Assembly (NCBI RefSeq): GCF_019029495.1
Contig: NZ_JAERQM010000003.1
Span: 124,001-188,000 of the forward strand
Source of the DNA: Falsiroseomonas oleicola
Lineage (GTDB): Bacteria; Pseudomonadota; Alphaproteobacteria; Acetobacterales; Acetobacteraceae
Reading direction: 5' to 3'
Length of the DNA stretch: 64,000 bases
Position 1 is the first letter of the stretch. Every line of letters begins with the position of its first letter. The translations under genes were made by a program, and so were the position numbers. Below, piece by piece: positions 46,570 to 56,070 of the stretch. The notes under the pieces are model-generated. The model saw only the letters and a program-made list of their open reading frames with translations. It searched no databases and was not told the DNA's origin.

Positions 46570-47490
46570 ATGATGACCCATTGGCTGGACGCCTTCGTGC
46601 CGATCTTCGGCCTGCTCGCGCTGGGCGCGCTGCTGCGCCGCAAGCTGCTGCGGGACGATGCGATCTGGGCGGGGATCGAGAAGCTGGTCTTCTGGGTGCT
46701 GCTGCCCAGCCTGATCGTGAATGCCTTGTCCGGCATGCGGCTTTCGGAGCTGCCGGTGGGCGGGCTGGCCGGGACCATCTGGGGCGCGCTGCTGGCCGGC
46801 ACGGCCCTGGCGCTGCTGCTGTCGCGGGTGCTGGGCGCGCGGCATGCGGCCATGACCTCCATCCTCCAGGGCGGCATCCGCTTCAACAACCTGATGGGCT
46901 TCGCCATCGGCGGGGCGATCTGGGGGCCGCCGGGCATCGCGCTGTGTGCCGTCTGCACCGGCTTCATCGTGCCGATGGTGCAGGTGGTTTCCACCCTGGC
47001 CTTCGCCCTGGGCGGGGAAAGCCGGGTGCGGCCGCTGCGGCTGCTGCGCCAGGTGCTGCTGAACCCGCTGATCCTGGCCTGCGCCATCGGCTTCCTGCTG
47101 TCCTTCGCCGGCGGGCTGCCGGCGGGGATCAGCCCGATGGTGCGGGTGCTCGGCCAGGCTTCCGTGGCGCTCGGCCTGCTCTGTGTCGGCGCGGCGCTGA
47201 CCCTGCGCGGGCTGGGCGACCGGCCGCTGACCCAGGCGACGACCGGGCTTCTGAAGCTGGGCGTGATGCCGCTGATGACCTTCGGCCTGGCCGTAGCCGT
47301 CGGGCTGGGGCCGCTGCCCACCGCCATCGTGGTGATGCTGATGGCGCTGCCCACCGCGGCGACCAGCTATGTGATGGCGCGCGCCATGGGCGGCGATGCG
47401 CCGCTGATGGCGGCCATCACCACCAGCGAGCATGTGCTGTCCATCGTCACCCTGCCGCTGTGGATCTGGTTCCTGGGCAGCCGGTTCTGA
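46570..47490 (+). CDS. AEC (auxin efflux carrier) family transporter
   Basis: A 306-residue inner-membrane protein with about ten helices in two halves, typical of the AEC family (VFWVLLPSLIVNALSG, GGIRFNNLMGFAIGGAIWG, LPTAATSYVMARAMGGDA). Bacterial members export or import organic acids such as malate or malonate. Control by the XRE-cupin gene upstream is likely. It converges with maf, with 6 bp between stops. Confidence 0.86.
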   Translation: MMTHWLDAFVPIFGLLALGALLRRKLLRDDAIWAGIEKLVFWVLLPSLIVNALSGMRLSELPVGGLAGTIWGALLAGTALALLLSRVLGARHAAMTSILQGGIRFNNLMGFAIGGAIWGPPGIALCAVCTGFIVPMVQVVSTLAFALGGESRVRPLRLLRQVLLNPLILACAIGFLLSFAGGLPAGISPMVRVLGQASVALGLLCVGAALTLRGLGDRPLTQATTGLLKLGVMPLMTFGLAVAVGLGPLPTAIVVMLMALPTAATSYVMARAMGGDAPLMAAITTSEHVLSIVTLPLWIWFLGSRF

Positions 47491-47496
47491 CACTGA

Positions 47497-48120
47497 CTAG
47501 CCCGCCAGCACCCCATGCTGGCGGAGAAAGCGCAGCAACGGCAGCAAGGGCAGGCCCAGAATGGCGCTGTGCTCGCCCTCCACCTTGGCCATGAGCTGCA
47601 CGCCCGGCCCCTCCAGCCGATAGGCGCCGACCGAGGCCAGAAGCGCCTCGCCCTCCGCCGCCAGGTAGTGGTCCAGGAAATCCTCGGAGAAGTCGCGGAG
47701 CGTCAGGCGGGGGGTGGTGACGTCCTGCCAGATGCGTTCGCCGCCGCGCCAGGCCACGGTCGCCGTCACCAGTTCATGCCGCCGGCCACGCAGTTCCAGA
47801 AGCTGGCGGCGGGCGGCCGCCATGTCCGCCGGCTTGTCGTACCAGCGCAACTGGCCGGCATCATCGGCACAGACCAGAAGCTGGTCGCCGCCGATCACCA
47901 GCGCGTCGGGCCGCTTCCGCGCCACGCGCATCGCCTTGGCCTCGGCCAGCATCAGCGCCGCCTCGGCGGGGGGAATCCCCTCCGCCTGCGCGCCCTCCTT
48001 GATCGCCGCCTCATCCACCGCAGCCGCGATCGCCTCGAAGCGCAGCCCGGCCGCGGCCAGCACGGCGCGGCGGCTGGCGGAGGCGCTGGCCAGGACCAGC
48101 GCAGGCGTCCCGGCCTGCAT
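47497..48120 (-). CDS. maf: Maf-family nucleoside triphosphate pyrophosphatase
   Basis: A 207-residue house-cleaning pyrophosphatase acting on odd or pyrimidine nucleotides. LVLASASASRRAVLAAAGL at the start is the Maf signature, VIGGDQLL is the active-site loop and KVEGEHSAILGLPL closes the fold. ATG 48120 overlaps the PPSR stop (TGATG). The PPSR-maf pair is conserved beside hemE in alphaproteobacteria. Confidence 0.92.
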   Translation of the reverse strand: MQAGTPALVLASASASRRAVLAAAGLRFEAIAAAVDEAAIKEGAQAEGIPPAEAALMLAEAKAMRVARKRPDALVIGGDQLLVCADDAGQLRWYDKPADMAAARRQLLELRGRRHELVTATVAWRGGERIWQDVTTPRLTLRDFSEDFLDHYLAAEGEALLASVGAYRLEGPGVQLMAKVEGEHSAILGLPLLPLLRFLRQHGVLAG

Positions 48121-49025
48121 CACCCGCCGCCCGCCTCCAGCGCCAGCACGGTGGAGGCCGGGTCGATGGAACGCGGCGGATCCTGCGCCCGGACGCCGCG
48201 GCGGGCGTGCCAGGCCTCCATCAGCTGCAGCACGGTCGCCGCCGTTTCCTCGATGGAGCGGCGCGTCACGTCGATCACCGGCCAGCCGAATTTGGTGCAG
48301 AGCCGACGGGCGGCCTGGATCTCCGCCTTCACCGCCTCATGGTCCACATAATCGGTCACGTCATGGTGCACGCCATGGCCGCCGATCAGCTTCAGGCGGT
48401 GGCGGCGGATTTCGATCAGCGCATTGGTCTCGATATGCAGGCCGATCACGGGGCAGGGCGCGGCTTCCAGCTCCATCGGCAGCGGCGCGCCCGGGACCAG
48501 CGGCACATTGGCGGCCTTGATGCCGCGATTGGCCAGGTAGAAGCAGGTGGGCGTCTTGCTGCTGCGGGAGACGCCGACGATGCAGACATCGGCCTCCGCG
48601 ATGCCGGCGGTGCCCTGGCCGTCATCATGCGCCAGCACGTAGTGCATGGCGTCGATCCGGCGAAAGTAGTCGGCATCCATCACATGCTGGGCGCCGCGCT
48701 TTTCACGCGCCTGGGCGCCGATCGCCGTCTGCAGCAGTTCCATCACCGGCTCCAGCGGCGACAGATGCTCGATATGCAGGCGCTGGCAATGTTCCTCCAG
48801 GGCCAGGCGAAGCGAACGGTCGACCAGGGTGAACAGCACCGGGCCCTGTTCCGCCTCGATCCCCTCCAGCACCCGGTCGAGCTGGAGGCGGGAGCGGATC
48901 AGCGACCAGCGATGATGGATGACATGCGCATCCTCGAAGCGGGACAGGGTGGCGCGGGCGATCGAGTTCAGCGTCTCCCCGGTGCTGTCGGAGACCAGAT
49001 GCAGGTTGATCGTGCGGCTGGGCAT
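48120..49025 (-). CDS. Pyruvate, phosphate dikinase/PEP synthase regulatory protein (DUF299)
   Basis: A 301-residue bifunctional kinase/pyrophosphorylase that switches pyruvate phosphate dikinase or PEP synthase. [20 protein letters not shown] is the family start, and the P-loop [19 protein letters not shown] is at residues about 145-163. ATG 49025 was chosen as the conserved beginning. The target dikinase is not in this window. It is first gene on its strand beside the long hemE gap. Confidence 0.92.
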   Translation of the reverse strand: MPSRTINLHLVSDSTGETLNSIARATLSRFEDAHVIHHRWSLIRSRLQLDRVLEGIEAEQGPVLFTLVDRSLRLALEEHCQRLHIEHLSPLEPVMELLQTAIGAQAREKRGAQHVMDADYFRRIDAMHYVLAHDDGQGTAGIAEADVCIVGVSRSSKTPTCFYLANRGIKAANVPLVPGAPLPMELEAAPCPVIGLHIETNALIEIRRHRLKLIGGHGVHHDVTDYVDHEAVKAEIQAARRLCTKFGWPVIDVTRRSIEETAATVLQLMEAWHARRGVRAQDPPRSIDPASTVLALEAGGG

Positions 49026-49471
49026 GGTGATGCGCCTGATCCCGGGGCCGGGGCGGCCCGACAATTCCCCTGCCGCAAGCCTACCGGAAGCGGCGGGGTC
49101 ATGACAGGCCGAGGATGACCGGCGACGGGCCGGTGGATTGGGGTGGATGATGGGGACAAGTCGGGACGCCCGGCACCCCCTTCCGATTCAATGGGGACAA
49201 CCCCGCCGCCGGCGGTACACGGGACTGATTCACAAGGCTGCGGACGGCTTCCGGGGACAGACTGAATCATCCTGCCGAGTCAGGGACTTGGCGAACGCGA
49301 CGCGGGGGATGGGCCTGTGGATGAAAAGCGGGTCAGCCGTGATCCCCATCGCCCACAGGCCCCTACATCTACCCCAACCTCTATAAGATTCTTTCTTCTT
49401 ATTGGGGAATTGGCGTTTCCACGCTCCTGCCTTAGGCAAGGGGGCATGGGGCGGAACCAGGGGAGGCCGGT
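49026..49471. other. Candidate chromosomal origin (oriC) region beside hemE
   Basis: A 446-bp gap without a gene. In Caulobacter and Rickettsia the origin is adjacent to hemE, and the PPSR-maf/hemE/mltA/Tim44 surroundings here match that neighbourhood. It holds near-consensus DnaA boxes at 49316-49324 (TGTGGATGA) and 49226-49234 (TGATTCACA), a GGGGACA motif three times (49152, 49193, 49253) and an AT-rich stretch at about 49381-49403 that could melt. The boxes are weak, so this rests mostly on synteny. It also contains the hemE promoter. Confidence 0.45.
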
Positions 49472-50539
49472 TTGACGGTGGAGCCAGCAGGCGTGGATGC
49501 ACTCGAAAAGCCCCTTCTGCGGGCATTGTCCGGCGAGGCGGTCTGGCCGCCGCCCATGTGGCTGATGCGCCAGGCTGGCCGCTACCTGCCCGAATACCGG
49601 GAGGTCCGGGCCGAGGCCGGCGGCTTCATCAAGCTCTGCACCACGCCCGAGATGGCGGCGGAGGTCACGCTTCAGCCGATCCGCCGCTACGGCATGGATG
49701 GCGCCATCCTGTTCTCCGACATCCTGATGGTGCCCTGGGCACTCGGCCAGCCGCTGCGCTTCGCCGAGGGCGAGGGGCCGCAACTGGAACCGTTGCGCGA
49801 CCTGGCGGCGGTGAATGCTCTGGAGGTGGGCGCCGTGCGGGAACGCTGCGCCCCCATCTTCGAGACGGTGCGCCTGGTGCGCGCCGCCCTGGATGCGCAG
49901 CACCCCAGGACCGCGCTGATCGGCTTCGCCGGCAGCCCCTTCACGGTCGCCTGCTACATGGTCGAGGGTCATGGCAGCCGGGATTTCGCCACCACCCGGC
50001 AGATGGCCTATGCCGACCCGGCGCTGTTCGGGAAGCTGATCCGTACCCTGGTGGAATCGACCACCGACTACCTGCTGGCCCAGGTGGAGGCGGGGGCCGA
50101 GGCGCTGATGCTGTTCGACAGCTGGGCAGGGCTGTTGCCACCCGCGCAGTTCCGTCGCTGGGTGATCGAGCCCACCGCGACCATCGTGCGGTCGCTGAAG
50201 CGGCTGCATCCCTCCATCCCGATCATCGGATTTCCGCGCCTCGCCGGGCCGCTGATCGGCGAATACACGCTGCGGACGGGGGTCAATACGGTGGCCATGG
50301 ACACCAGCATGGACCCGCGCTTCGCCGCCACGGCAGTGGCGCCCACGGTGGGGCTTCAGGGCAATCTGGACCCGCTGGTGCTGATCGCCGGCGGCGCGGC
50401 GCTGGAGCTGGAGGCGCGGCAGATCCTGGCCGCCATGCGCGGCCGGCCCTTCGTGTTCAACCTCGGCCATGGCATCGAGAAGGTGACCCCGCCCGAGCAT
50501 GTGGCGCAGCTTGTCCGAATTGTGCGGACGGGGGGCTGA
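49472..50539 (+). CDS. hemE: Uroporphyrinogen decarboxylase
   Basis: A 355-residue TIM-barrel enzyme turning uroporphyrinogen III into coproporphyrinogen III for heme. The signature PPMWLMRQAGRYLPEYR is near residue 28, ILFSDILMVPWALG near 80, and FAGSPFTVACYMVEG, GFPRLAG and NLGHGIEKVTPPEHV follow. The start TTG 49472 has GGGAGG 5-6 bp upstream; GTG 49478 is an alternative. It converges with mltA with 3 bp between stops. Confidence 0.95.
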   Translation: MTVEPAGVDALEKPLLRALSGEAVWPPPMWLMRQAGRYLPEYREVRAEAGGFIKLCTTPEMAAEVTLQPIRRYGMDGAILFSDILMVPWALGQPLRFAEGEGPQLEPLRDLAAVNALEVGAVRERCAPIFETVRLVRAALDAQHPRTALIGFAGSPFTVACYMVEGHGSRDFATTRQMAYADPALFGKLIRTLVESTTDYLLAQVEAGAEALMLFDSWAGLLPPAQFRRWVIEPTATIVRSLKRLHPSIPIIGFPRLAGPLIGEYTLRTGVNTVAMDTSMDPRFAATAVAPTVGLQGNLDPLVLIAGGAALELEARQILAAMRGRPFVFNLGHGIEKVTPPEHVAQLVRIVRTGG

Positions 50540-50542
50540 AGG

Positions 50543-51664
50543 CTACTTCGGCAGCAGCACGAAAAGCTCTGCCCGATCGCGCATGCGGCCGGCCTGTTCG
50601 GCCGCCGCCTCGCCCCAGCCAGTGAACAGATCGGCCCGCGCCGCGCCGCGAATGGCGCCGCCGGTATCCTGCGCCACGGTCAGTTGGCGCAGGGACGGTC
50701 CTCCGACCACCCAGACAGGGGTGCCGAGGGGAGTCCTGGTGCGGTCCACCGCGACCGACCGTCCTGGCGTCAGCGGGGCGCCCAGGGCCCCGAGGGGCCC
50801 CTGTTCCGCTGGCAGGTCCAGGGGGCGGAAGAAGATGTAGCTCGGATTGCGCGCCATCAGCGCCGCCGCTTCCTCCGGCGTCGCGGCGGCGAGCCAGGCG
50901 CGGATGGCCTGCATGGACATCGTCTCCCGCGTCAGCACGCCGGCTTCCAGCAAAGCGCGGCCGATGGCGTAGTAGGGATGGCCGTTCTGGGCGGCGTAGC
51001 CCAGGCGCAACACCCGCCCATCGGTCAGCCGGACGCGGCCGGAGCCCTGGATCTGCAGGAAGAAGGCATCCACCGGGTCATCCACCCAGACCAGCTCCAG
51101 CCCGCGTCCATCCAGGGCGCCGGCCATGATCTCTGCGCGGCTGGGGAAGGGGTGCAGGCGGCCGTCGCGGACCAGGCCGGCGGTGCGGCGGCCGCGCAGG
51201 TCGCCGGCGAAGGCGCCGAGATCGACCTCCACCAGCTCCGGCGGGCGGGCATGCAGGGGGGTGGCGTGGCGGGCATCGGGGGTCGGGCTGCCGCGCAGTT
51301 CCGGCTCGTAATAGCCGGTCAGGGTATCGCTGCCGACCGCATGGGCGGTGAAGCGGCTTTCGAAGAAGTCGCGTGCCGCGTCGTCCGTTTCGGGAAGCTG
51401 GGCCGCCGCGGCACAGGGCGCGGCGAAATCGCCCGCGGTCCGGGCCAGCGCGCCCTCTCCGCCGAGGGACCGTTCGGCCGGCATCCGGCCAATGACCTCG
51501 CAACTGCGCCGGAAGGCCGGCAGCGCCTGCGCCACCCGGTCCTGCCGCCACCCCGGCAGTTCCGAAAACGCCACCTGACGAAGGTCGGGCCCGGCCTCCG
51601 AACACCCCGCCAGGAGCACCACAGCCCCCAGCACCCAGCTTCGCAAACCCGGAAAAACCTTCAC
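50543..51664 (-). CDS. mltA: Membrane-bound lytic murein transglycosylase A
   Basis: About 373 residues. The signal peptide ends in a lipobox (VVLLAGCSE), so it is a lipoprotein. The MltA domain follows (TAHAVGSDTLTGYYEPELRG), then the 3D domain with its Asp set (VDRTRTPLGTPVWV, VAQDTGGAIRGAARADLFTG, WGEAAAEQAG). It cleaves peptidoglycan to 1,6-anhydromuropeptides. GTG 51664 gives the signal peptide directly; TTG 51688 adds eight residues. It belongs to the conserved Tim44-mltA pair. Confidence 0.92.
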   Translation of the reverse strand: MKVFPGLRSWVLGAVVLLAGCSEAGPDLRQVAFSELPGWRQDRVAQALPAFRRSCEVIGRMPAERSLGGEGALARTAGDFAAPCAAAAQLPETDDAARDFFESRFTAHAVGSDTLTGYYEPELRGSPTPDARHATPLHARPPELVEVDLGAFAGDLRGRRTAGLVRDGRLHPFPSRAEIMAGALDGRGLELVWVDDPVDAFFLQIQGSGRVRLTDGRVLRLGYAAQNGHPYYAIGRALLEAGVLTRETMSMQAIRAWLAAATPEEAAALMARNPSYIFFRPLDLPAEQGPLGALGAPLTPGRSVAVDRTRTPLGTPVWVVGGPSLRQLTVAQDTGGAIRGAARADLFTGWGEAAAEQAGRMRDRAELFVLLPK

Positions 51665-51704
51665 CCCCGGACCGCGGCAGCGTCCCAAAAAAAGCGTCCC
51701 AGAA

Positions 51705-52385
51705 CTAAGCGGAGCGGGTGGCGGTGAGGCGCCAGGTGGGGTCTTCGCTGCGGAGGTCGCGCTGGAAGGTCCAGATGTCGGTCAGTTCCGTCACGGCTTC
51801 CGCGCCGGCGGAGATGCTGCCGTCGCTGGCCGTGGTCAGGTTGATCTGGTCGGAGACGAAGCGGACGACGACATCCGCCACCGTGCCGCGCAGATCGGCG
51901 GATTCGATACCGGCCTCCTGCATGGCGCGGACCTCGGAGCGCTGGGTTTCGCCGGCCTGTTCGCGGGCTGTGATGGCACCCTCGAAGCCGCCATAGACCT
52001 CATCGGCCAGCAAGGCGCGCAGGGTTTCGCGGTCGCCGCGGGCGAAGGCGTCCACCACCATGCGGAAGGCGCCCTCGGCGCCGGTCAGGAAGCCGTGCGG
52101 GTCGAAGCTGGGATCGATGCCCTTGATGCGCACGAGGGCCTGGCCAGTCGGCGTGCGCGGGTCGGGCACCACGAGGCGGGTGGTGCTGGCGGCGGCGGCG
52201 GGCGGCAGTTCCGGCACCTCGTCGCCTGCGGGGCGTGCCGCGCGCGGGTCGTAGGGCGGCGCATTGGCGTCGCGCGGCGGGCGCTCATAGCCGGTGCGGC
52301 GGCCGAGTACGCTGCGCAGGCGCAGCACCAGGAAGGCCGCGACCATTGCGAACAGGATCAGATCGACAGGAAAGCCGCCCGACAT
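51705..52385 (-). CDS. Tim44-domain membrane-associated protein
   Basis: A 226-residue protein. An N-terminal helix (residues 4-20, FPVDLILFAMVAAFLVLRLR) and an RTGYERPP linker precede a Tim44-like domain (FLTGAEGAFRMVVDAFARGD, LRALLADEVYGGFEGAI, WTFQRDLRSEDPTWRL). Bacterial TimA proteins of alphaproteobacteria are membrane-bound relatives of mitochondrial Tim44. ATG 52385 has GAGGAG 6-7 bp upstream. It is followed by mltA, as in related genomes. Confidence 0.88.
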   Translation of the reverse strand: MSGGFPVDLILFAMVAAFLVLRLRSVLGRRTGYERPPRDANAPPYDPRAARPAGDEVPELPPAAAASTTRLVVPDPRTPTGQALVRIKGIDPSFDPHGFLTGAEGAFRMVVDAFARGDRETLRALLADEVYGGFEGAITAREQAGETQRSEVRAMQEAGIESADLRGTVADVVVRFVSDQINLTTASDGSISAGAEAVTELTDIWTFQRDLRSEDPTWRLTATRSA

Positions 52386-52577
52386 TGCCAACTCCTCATC
52401 AAGCACTCACTTAAGGCGCCCTCCGGTCCCCCGCAACGGGCCGTCGTGGATTGCCTCCCGGACTGCCATCGGATGGACTGTCCGACACTGGCACCGACGC
52501 TGTATCACACTGCCCTCAACGCAGGGCCGGCGCGCGGGATTGCTCCGCCGCGCCGCCCTTTCGGAGCCTCGCCGCCC

Positions 52578-53135
52578 ATGATCCTGCTGCGCCACGGCCA
52601 GAGCGAGTTCAACCTGCATTTCAGCGCCACCCGGCGCGATCCCGGCATCATCGATCCGCGGCTGACCCCGCTGGGCCATTCCCAGGCGGAGGAAGCGGCG
52701 GCGGCGCTGGCGGCGCAGGGTATCACCCGCATCATTGCCTCTCCCTACAGCCGGGCCCTGCAGACCGCGGCGCCATTGGCCAGCCGGCTCGGGCTGAAGG
52801 TGATGGTGCAGCCGCTGGTGCGGGAACGCTACGCCTTCACCTGCGATGTCGGCAGCCCCACCACGGCGCTGGCCGCCGAATGGCCGCATCTGGACTTCAG
52901 CCATGTGGAGGAGGTGTGGTGGCCGGCGCAGGAGGAACCGGCGGACCAGGTGCTGGCCCGTGCCGCGTTGTTCCGGGGGGAGATGTCGGCGCTGCACGAC
53001 TGGTCCAGCACCCTGGTCGTCGCGCATTGGGGCTTCATCCTGGCGATGACCGGCCAGTCCGTCGCCAACGGCACATGGCTACGCTGCGATCCGACGGAGC
53101 CGGCGCTGACTGAGGTGTCCTGGAAGCATCATTAG
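52578..53135 (+). CDS. Histidine phosphatase family protein
   Basis: A 185-residue phosphatase of the phosphoglycerate mutase-like superfamily. The phospho-His motif LLRHGQSEFN is at the N-terminus, IIASPYSRALQTA near residue 52, and the second catalytic His lies in TLVVAHWGFILAM near 153. ATG 52578 opens the conserved start. A longer in-frame extension overlaps the Tim44 gene and is rejected. Substrate is unknown. Confidence 0.88.
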   Translation: MILLRHGQSEFNLHFSATRRDPGIIDPRLTPLGHSQAEEAAAALAAQGITRIIASPYSRALQTAAPLASRLGLKVMVQPLVRERYAFTCDVGSPTTALAAEWPHLDFSHVEEVWWPAQEEPADQVLARAALFRGEMSALHDWSSTLVVAHWGFILAMTGQSVANGTWLRCDPTEPALTEVSWKHH

Positions 53136-53181
53136 GCCAGTGACATCGGACGCCGGGCGCGGCCTTCAGCCGCCTGGCTCA

Positions 53182-53209
53182 TCGCGCCGAAGGCGCGCCT
53201 TCGGCGCGA
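53182..53209. repeat. REP-like 28-bp perfect palindrome, copy 2
   Basis: Identical to the central 28 bp of 25134-25165, again in a gap between genes (after the histidine phosphatase stop, before the convergent YggS gene end). Confidence 0.8.
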
Positions 53210-53288
53210 CGCAGTTGCCGCGGCGCCCGTTCGGGCACCCGGCCCCGCGGGCCCCGGGTTGCGCCGGTCTTCGATGTCGGTTCGGGCG

Positions 53289-53984
53289 TCAGGCCGGCGC
53301 GGGACGGCCACCAAAGATGGCGGTGCCGACGCGGATATGGGTGGCGCCCTCGGCGATCGCGGCCTCGAAGTCGCCGCTCATGCCCATCGAAAGCGTGGTC
53401 AGGCCGTGGCGGGCGGCCATGGCTGCCAGGGCGGCGAAATGCGGGCGTGGGTCGCCTTCGACCGGCGGGATGCACATCAGGCCGGTGACGGGCAGGCCAT
53501 GCTCCTCGCGGCAGGCGCGGATGAAGGCATCCGCCTCGGCACGGGCGATGCCGGCCTTCTGAGGCTCGTCGCCGATATTCACCTGGATCAGGAAGCTGGG
53601 CTGCCGCGCCTCCTTCACCATCGCCTCCCGCAGCGCCAGGGCCAGCTTTGGGCGGTCCAGGCTTTCGATCACATCGGCGATCCGCACCGCGTCCCGCGCC
53701 TTGTTGGTCTGCAGCGGGCCGATCAGGTGCAGGCGCAGCGCGGGGTGGCCAAGGCGCAGATCGGGAAATTTGGCCGCCGCCTCCTGCACCCGGTTCTCGC
53801 CGAAAACGGTCTGGCCACAGGCCAGCGCCGCCGCGACGGCCGCCGCCGGATGGGTCTTGGAGACCGCGACCAGCGTCACCGAGGCCGGGTTGCGGTTGGC
53901 GCGCAGGCAGGCCTCGGCGATCCTGTCCCGGATGCGCCCGAGATTGGTGGCGATGGCGGCGTCGGTGGGGGAGAGTTCGGGCAT
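53289..53984 (-). CDS. YggS-family PLP homeostasis protein
   Basis: A 231-residue protein binding pyridoxal phosphate without known catalysis. It has VTLVAVSKTHPAAAVAAALA with the PLP lysine near residue 43, FGENRVQEAAAKFP, LHLIGPLQTNKA and LSMGMSGDFEAAIAEGATHI, RVGTAIFG near the end. It keeps free PLP and amino-acid pools balanced. Its start codon shares CATG with the start of the divergent gene at 53983. Confidence 0.94.
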   Translation of the reverse strand: MPELSPTDAAIATNLGRIRDRIAEACLRANRNPASVTLVAVSKTHPAAAVAAALACGQTVFGENRVQEAAAKFPDLRLGHPALRLHLIGPLQTNKARDAVRIADVIESLDRPKLALALREAMVKEARQPSFLIQVNIGDEPQKAGIARAEADAFIRACREEHGLPVTGLMCIPPVEGDPRPHFAALAAMAARHGLTTLSMGMSGDFEAAIAEGATHIRVGTAIFGGRPAPA

Positions 53985-54636
53985 GGCGGCAAGGCTAGCG
54001 CAGGATCGCCACGCCGGAAATCAGCCCGGCAGCCTTGCCGCACAGGCGGCCCGTCTGCGCCCGGCATCGCTGCGCGGTGGTGCGCTGCCGCGGCTCTGGC
54101 TGGTCTCCGATCCCGCGCGGCTGCCTGATCCCTGTGCAGCAGCGGCACGGCTGCCACTTGGGGCCGGGGTGCTGGCGCGGGGCTTGGCGCCCGCGGTGCT
54201 GGCGCGGCTGGGGCGGATCGCGGCGCGGCGGGGGATTTGCCTTCTGGTGGGCGGCGATGCGCGGGCGGCCTTGCGGGCACGCTGCGGGTTGCATCTGCCG
54301 GACCGGCCGGCGGGTCCCGGGCTGACGGCCTTCCTGCTGGCGCGGCAGCGGCGGGTGCCCTGGGCGATGCTGTCCCTGGCAGTGCATGGCCATGCGGGCC
54401 TGTCCAGGGCGCGCCGGGTGGATGCCGATTTCGGCTTCGTCTCCCCGGCCTTTCCCACAGCCAGCCATCCGGGCGCGCCGGCGCTGGGCCCGTTGCGCTG
54501 GGCGGCGCTTGCGGCGCGGCTCGGCCGGCCGGCGGTGGCGCTGGGTGGCGTGGCGCCCGCCAGCGCCCGGCGCCTTCCGCGCCATGGGCCTGGCCGTGTC
54601 GCCGGCCTGGCGGCGATCGGGGCGCTGGCCGGATGA
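53983..54636 (+). CDS. Thiamine phosphate synthase/TenI-like protein
   Basis: About 217 residues. LPRLWLVSDPARLPDPCAAA opens a TIM-barrel-like fold, and GAGVLARGLAPAVLARLGRI, GICLLVGGDARAALR, LHLPDR and FGFVSPAFPTASHPGAPALG follow the TMP-TENI pattern. The usual diphosphate-binding residues are not all clear, so it may be a divergent non-synthase member. No thi genes are adjacent. The start is uncertain: ATG 53983 overlaps the start of the YggS gene on the other strand, and no alternative ATG is close. Confidence 0.68.
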   Translation: MAARLAQDRHAGNQPGSLAAQAARLRPASLRGGALPRLWLVSDPARLPDPCAAAARLPLGAGVLARGLAPAVLARLGRIAARRGICLLVGGDARAALRARCGLHLPDRPAGPGLTAFLLARQRRVPWAMLSLAVHGHAGLSRARRVDADFGFVSPAFPTASHPGAPALGPLRWAALAARLGRPAVALGGVAPASARRLPRHGPGRVAGLAAIGALAG

Positions 54637-54864
54637 GCCGGCGTGCTCTGGGCGCCATGGGGGTGTGTGGCGTCTCTGCCACAGTGTCTCAAGGAAGTCG
54701 CGACGAGGCGCCAAGCGCCGTTGCCGTCGCCGCAGTCCCAAGACCATTATCCGCCCGGGCCTGACTGCTACCGGGGGGGAACCTGGTAGCGGCGTCCTGC
54801 CGAGGGGGGCAGGCGGGTCGTGGGCATGCCGGGGGCTACCCGGCGCAGGAGGAGGTTTTTGGAT

Positions 54865-56046
54865 ATGCGCAAGATTCTGCTGGGCACCACTGCGGTGGTT
54901 GGCGCCGCGCTGATGGGCATGAGTGTCGCCCAGGCGCAGACGGCCCCGACGGTTCGCGTGGGCGGCTACTTCGAGTTCACCGGTGGCTATGTCGACGACA
55001 ACTTCGACACCGCGGCGACGACCGGCCTGCCGTCCTCCCGTTCCAAGGTGGACTTCCGGTCCGACATGGAACTCCACGTGATCGTGCGCGGCAAGGCGGC
55101 CAATGGCCTGTCCTACGGCGCCGAGATCGAGCTGCAGATGGACGCCAACAACACGTCCTCCACGGCCGTCGACACCGACGAGATGTGGGGCTTCGTCTCC
55201 TCCCCGACCCTCGGCACCCTGCAGTTCGGTGACCAGGACAGCGCCGCCGACCAGCTGAAGGTCGCCGCCCCGTCCGTCACCAACCTGGGTGAGTCGGGCG
55301 GCTGGGACGAGTTCATCGCGCCGGAAGCCGGTGGCACCCGCTACATCCTGACGACGATCAACGACGGCAGCGACAGCACCAAGATCATCTATCTGTCCCC
55401 GCAGTTCTTCGGCTTCGACTTCGGCGTCAGCTATGCGCCGAACCAGTACGAGGGTGAGAACTTCCTGATCGGTGGCTCCTCCACCGTTCTGCAGCGCGAC
55501 TCCAACGCCGGCTCCATCCGCAACGAACTGTCCGGCGCCATCCGCTACCGCGGCAGCTTCGGCAATGTCGGCGTGGCCGCCGCCTTCTCCGCGATGCGTG
55601 GCGATGCCCCGTCGGGCACCACCGTGCGCGACCCGAACGCCTACCAGGCCGGCCTGAACCTGTCCGCCTACGGCGTCACGGTTGGCGGTCACTACGTCTG
55701 GGGCCGTTACGGCGGTTCCGCTCCGGGCCGCGCTGGCCTGGCCCCGGGCCTGAACAACTCCAACAACTGGACGATCGGTGCGACCTACCGCGCCGGTGCG
55801 ATCGCGGTCGGCGCCTTCTACGCCCTCGGCAAGCGTGACAACGCCCTGGTCGGCGTGTCCGACCGTGAGCAGCAGGCGATCGGCGTCGGCGCCGTCTACA
55901 CCATGGCGCCGGGCCTCGAAGTGTTCGCCAACTACACCAACATCGAGGACGAGAACGTCCGCGCTGCTGGCACCGCGAACGTTGCGGCCAACTACCGCAA
56001 CCGCAGCATCGATGTCTTCATCATCGGCACGCGCCTGGCCTTCTGA
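54865..56046 (+). CDS. Outer-membrane porin
   Basis: A 393-residue beta-barrel protein. The Sec signal (KILLGTTAVVGAALMGMSVA, cut after QAQ) leads to TVRVGGYFEFTGGYVDDNFD, typical of alphaproteobacterial porin_4-type proteins. Strands alternate throughout, VSSPTLGTLQFGDQDSAAD is the usual porin loop, and the end DVFIIGTRLAF has the terminal Phe needed for barrel assembly. AGGAGGAGG precedes the ATG. Codons here are strongly biased, fitting high expression. It is a single gene with its own terminator; the 228-bp gap upstream should hold the promoter. Confidence 0.92.
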   Translation: MRKILLGTTAVVGAALMGMSVAQAQTAPTVRVGGYFEFTGGYVDDNFDTAATTGLPSSRSKVDFRSDMELHVIVRGKAANGLSYGAEIELQMDANNTSSTAVDTDEMWGFVSSPTLGTLQFGDQDSAADQLKVAAPSVTNLGESGGWDEFIAPEAGGTRYILTTINDGSDSTKIIYLSPQFFGFDFGVSYAPNQYEGENFLIGGSSTVLQRDSNAGSIRNELSGAIRYRGSFGNVGVAAAFSAMRGDAPSGTTVRDPNAYQAGLNLSAYGVTVGGHYVWGRYGGSAPGRAGLAPGLNNSNNWTIGATYRAGAIAVGAFYALGKRDNALVGVSDREQQAIGVGAVYTMAPGLEVFANYTNIEDENVRAAGTANVAANYRNRSIDVFIIGTRLAF

Positions 56047-56070
56047 TCCTTCCGGATCGGAGACCGAAAG

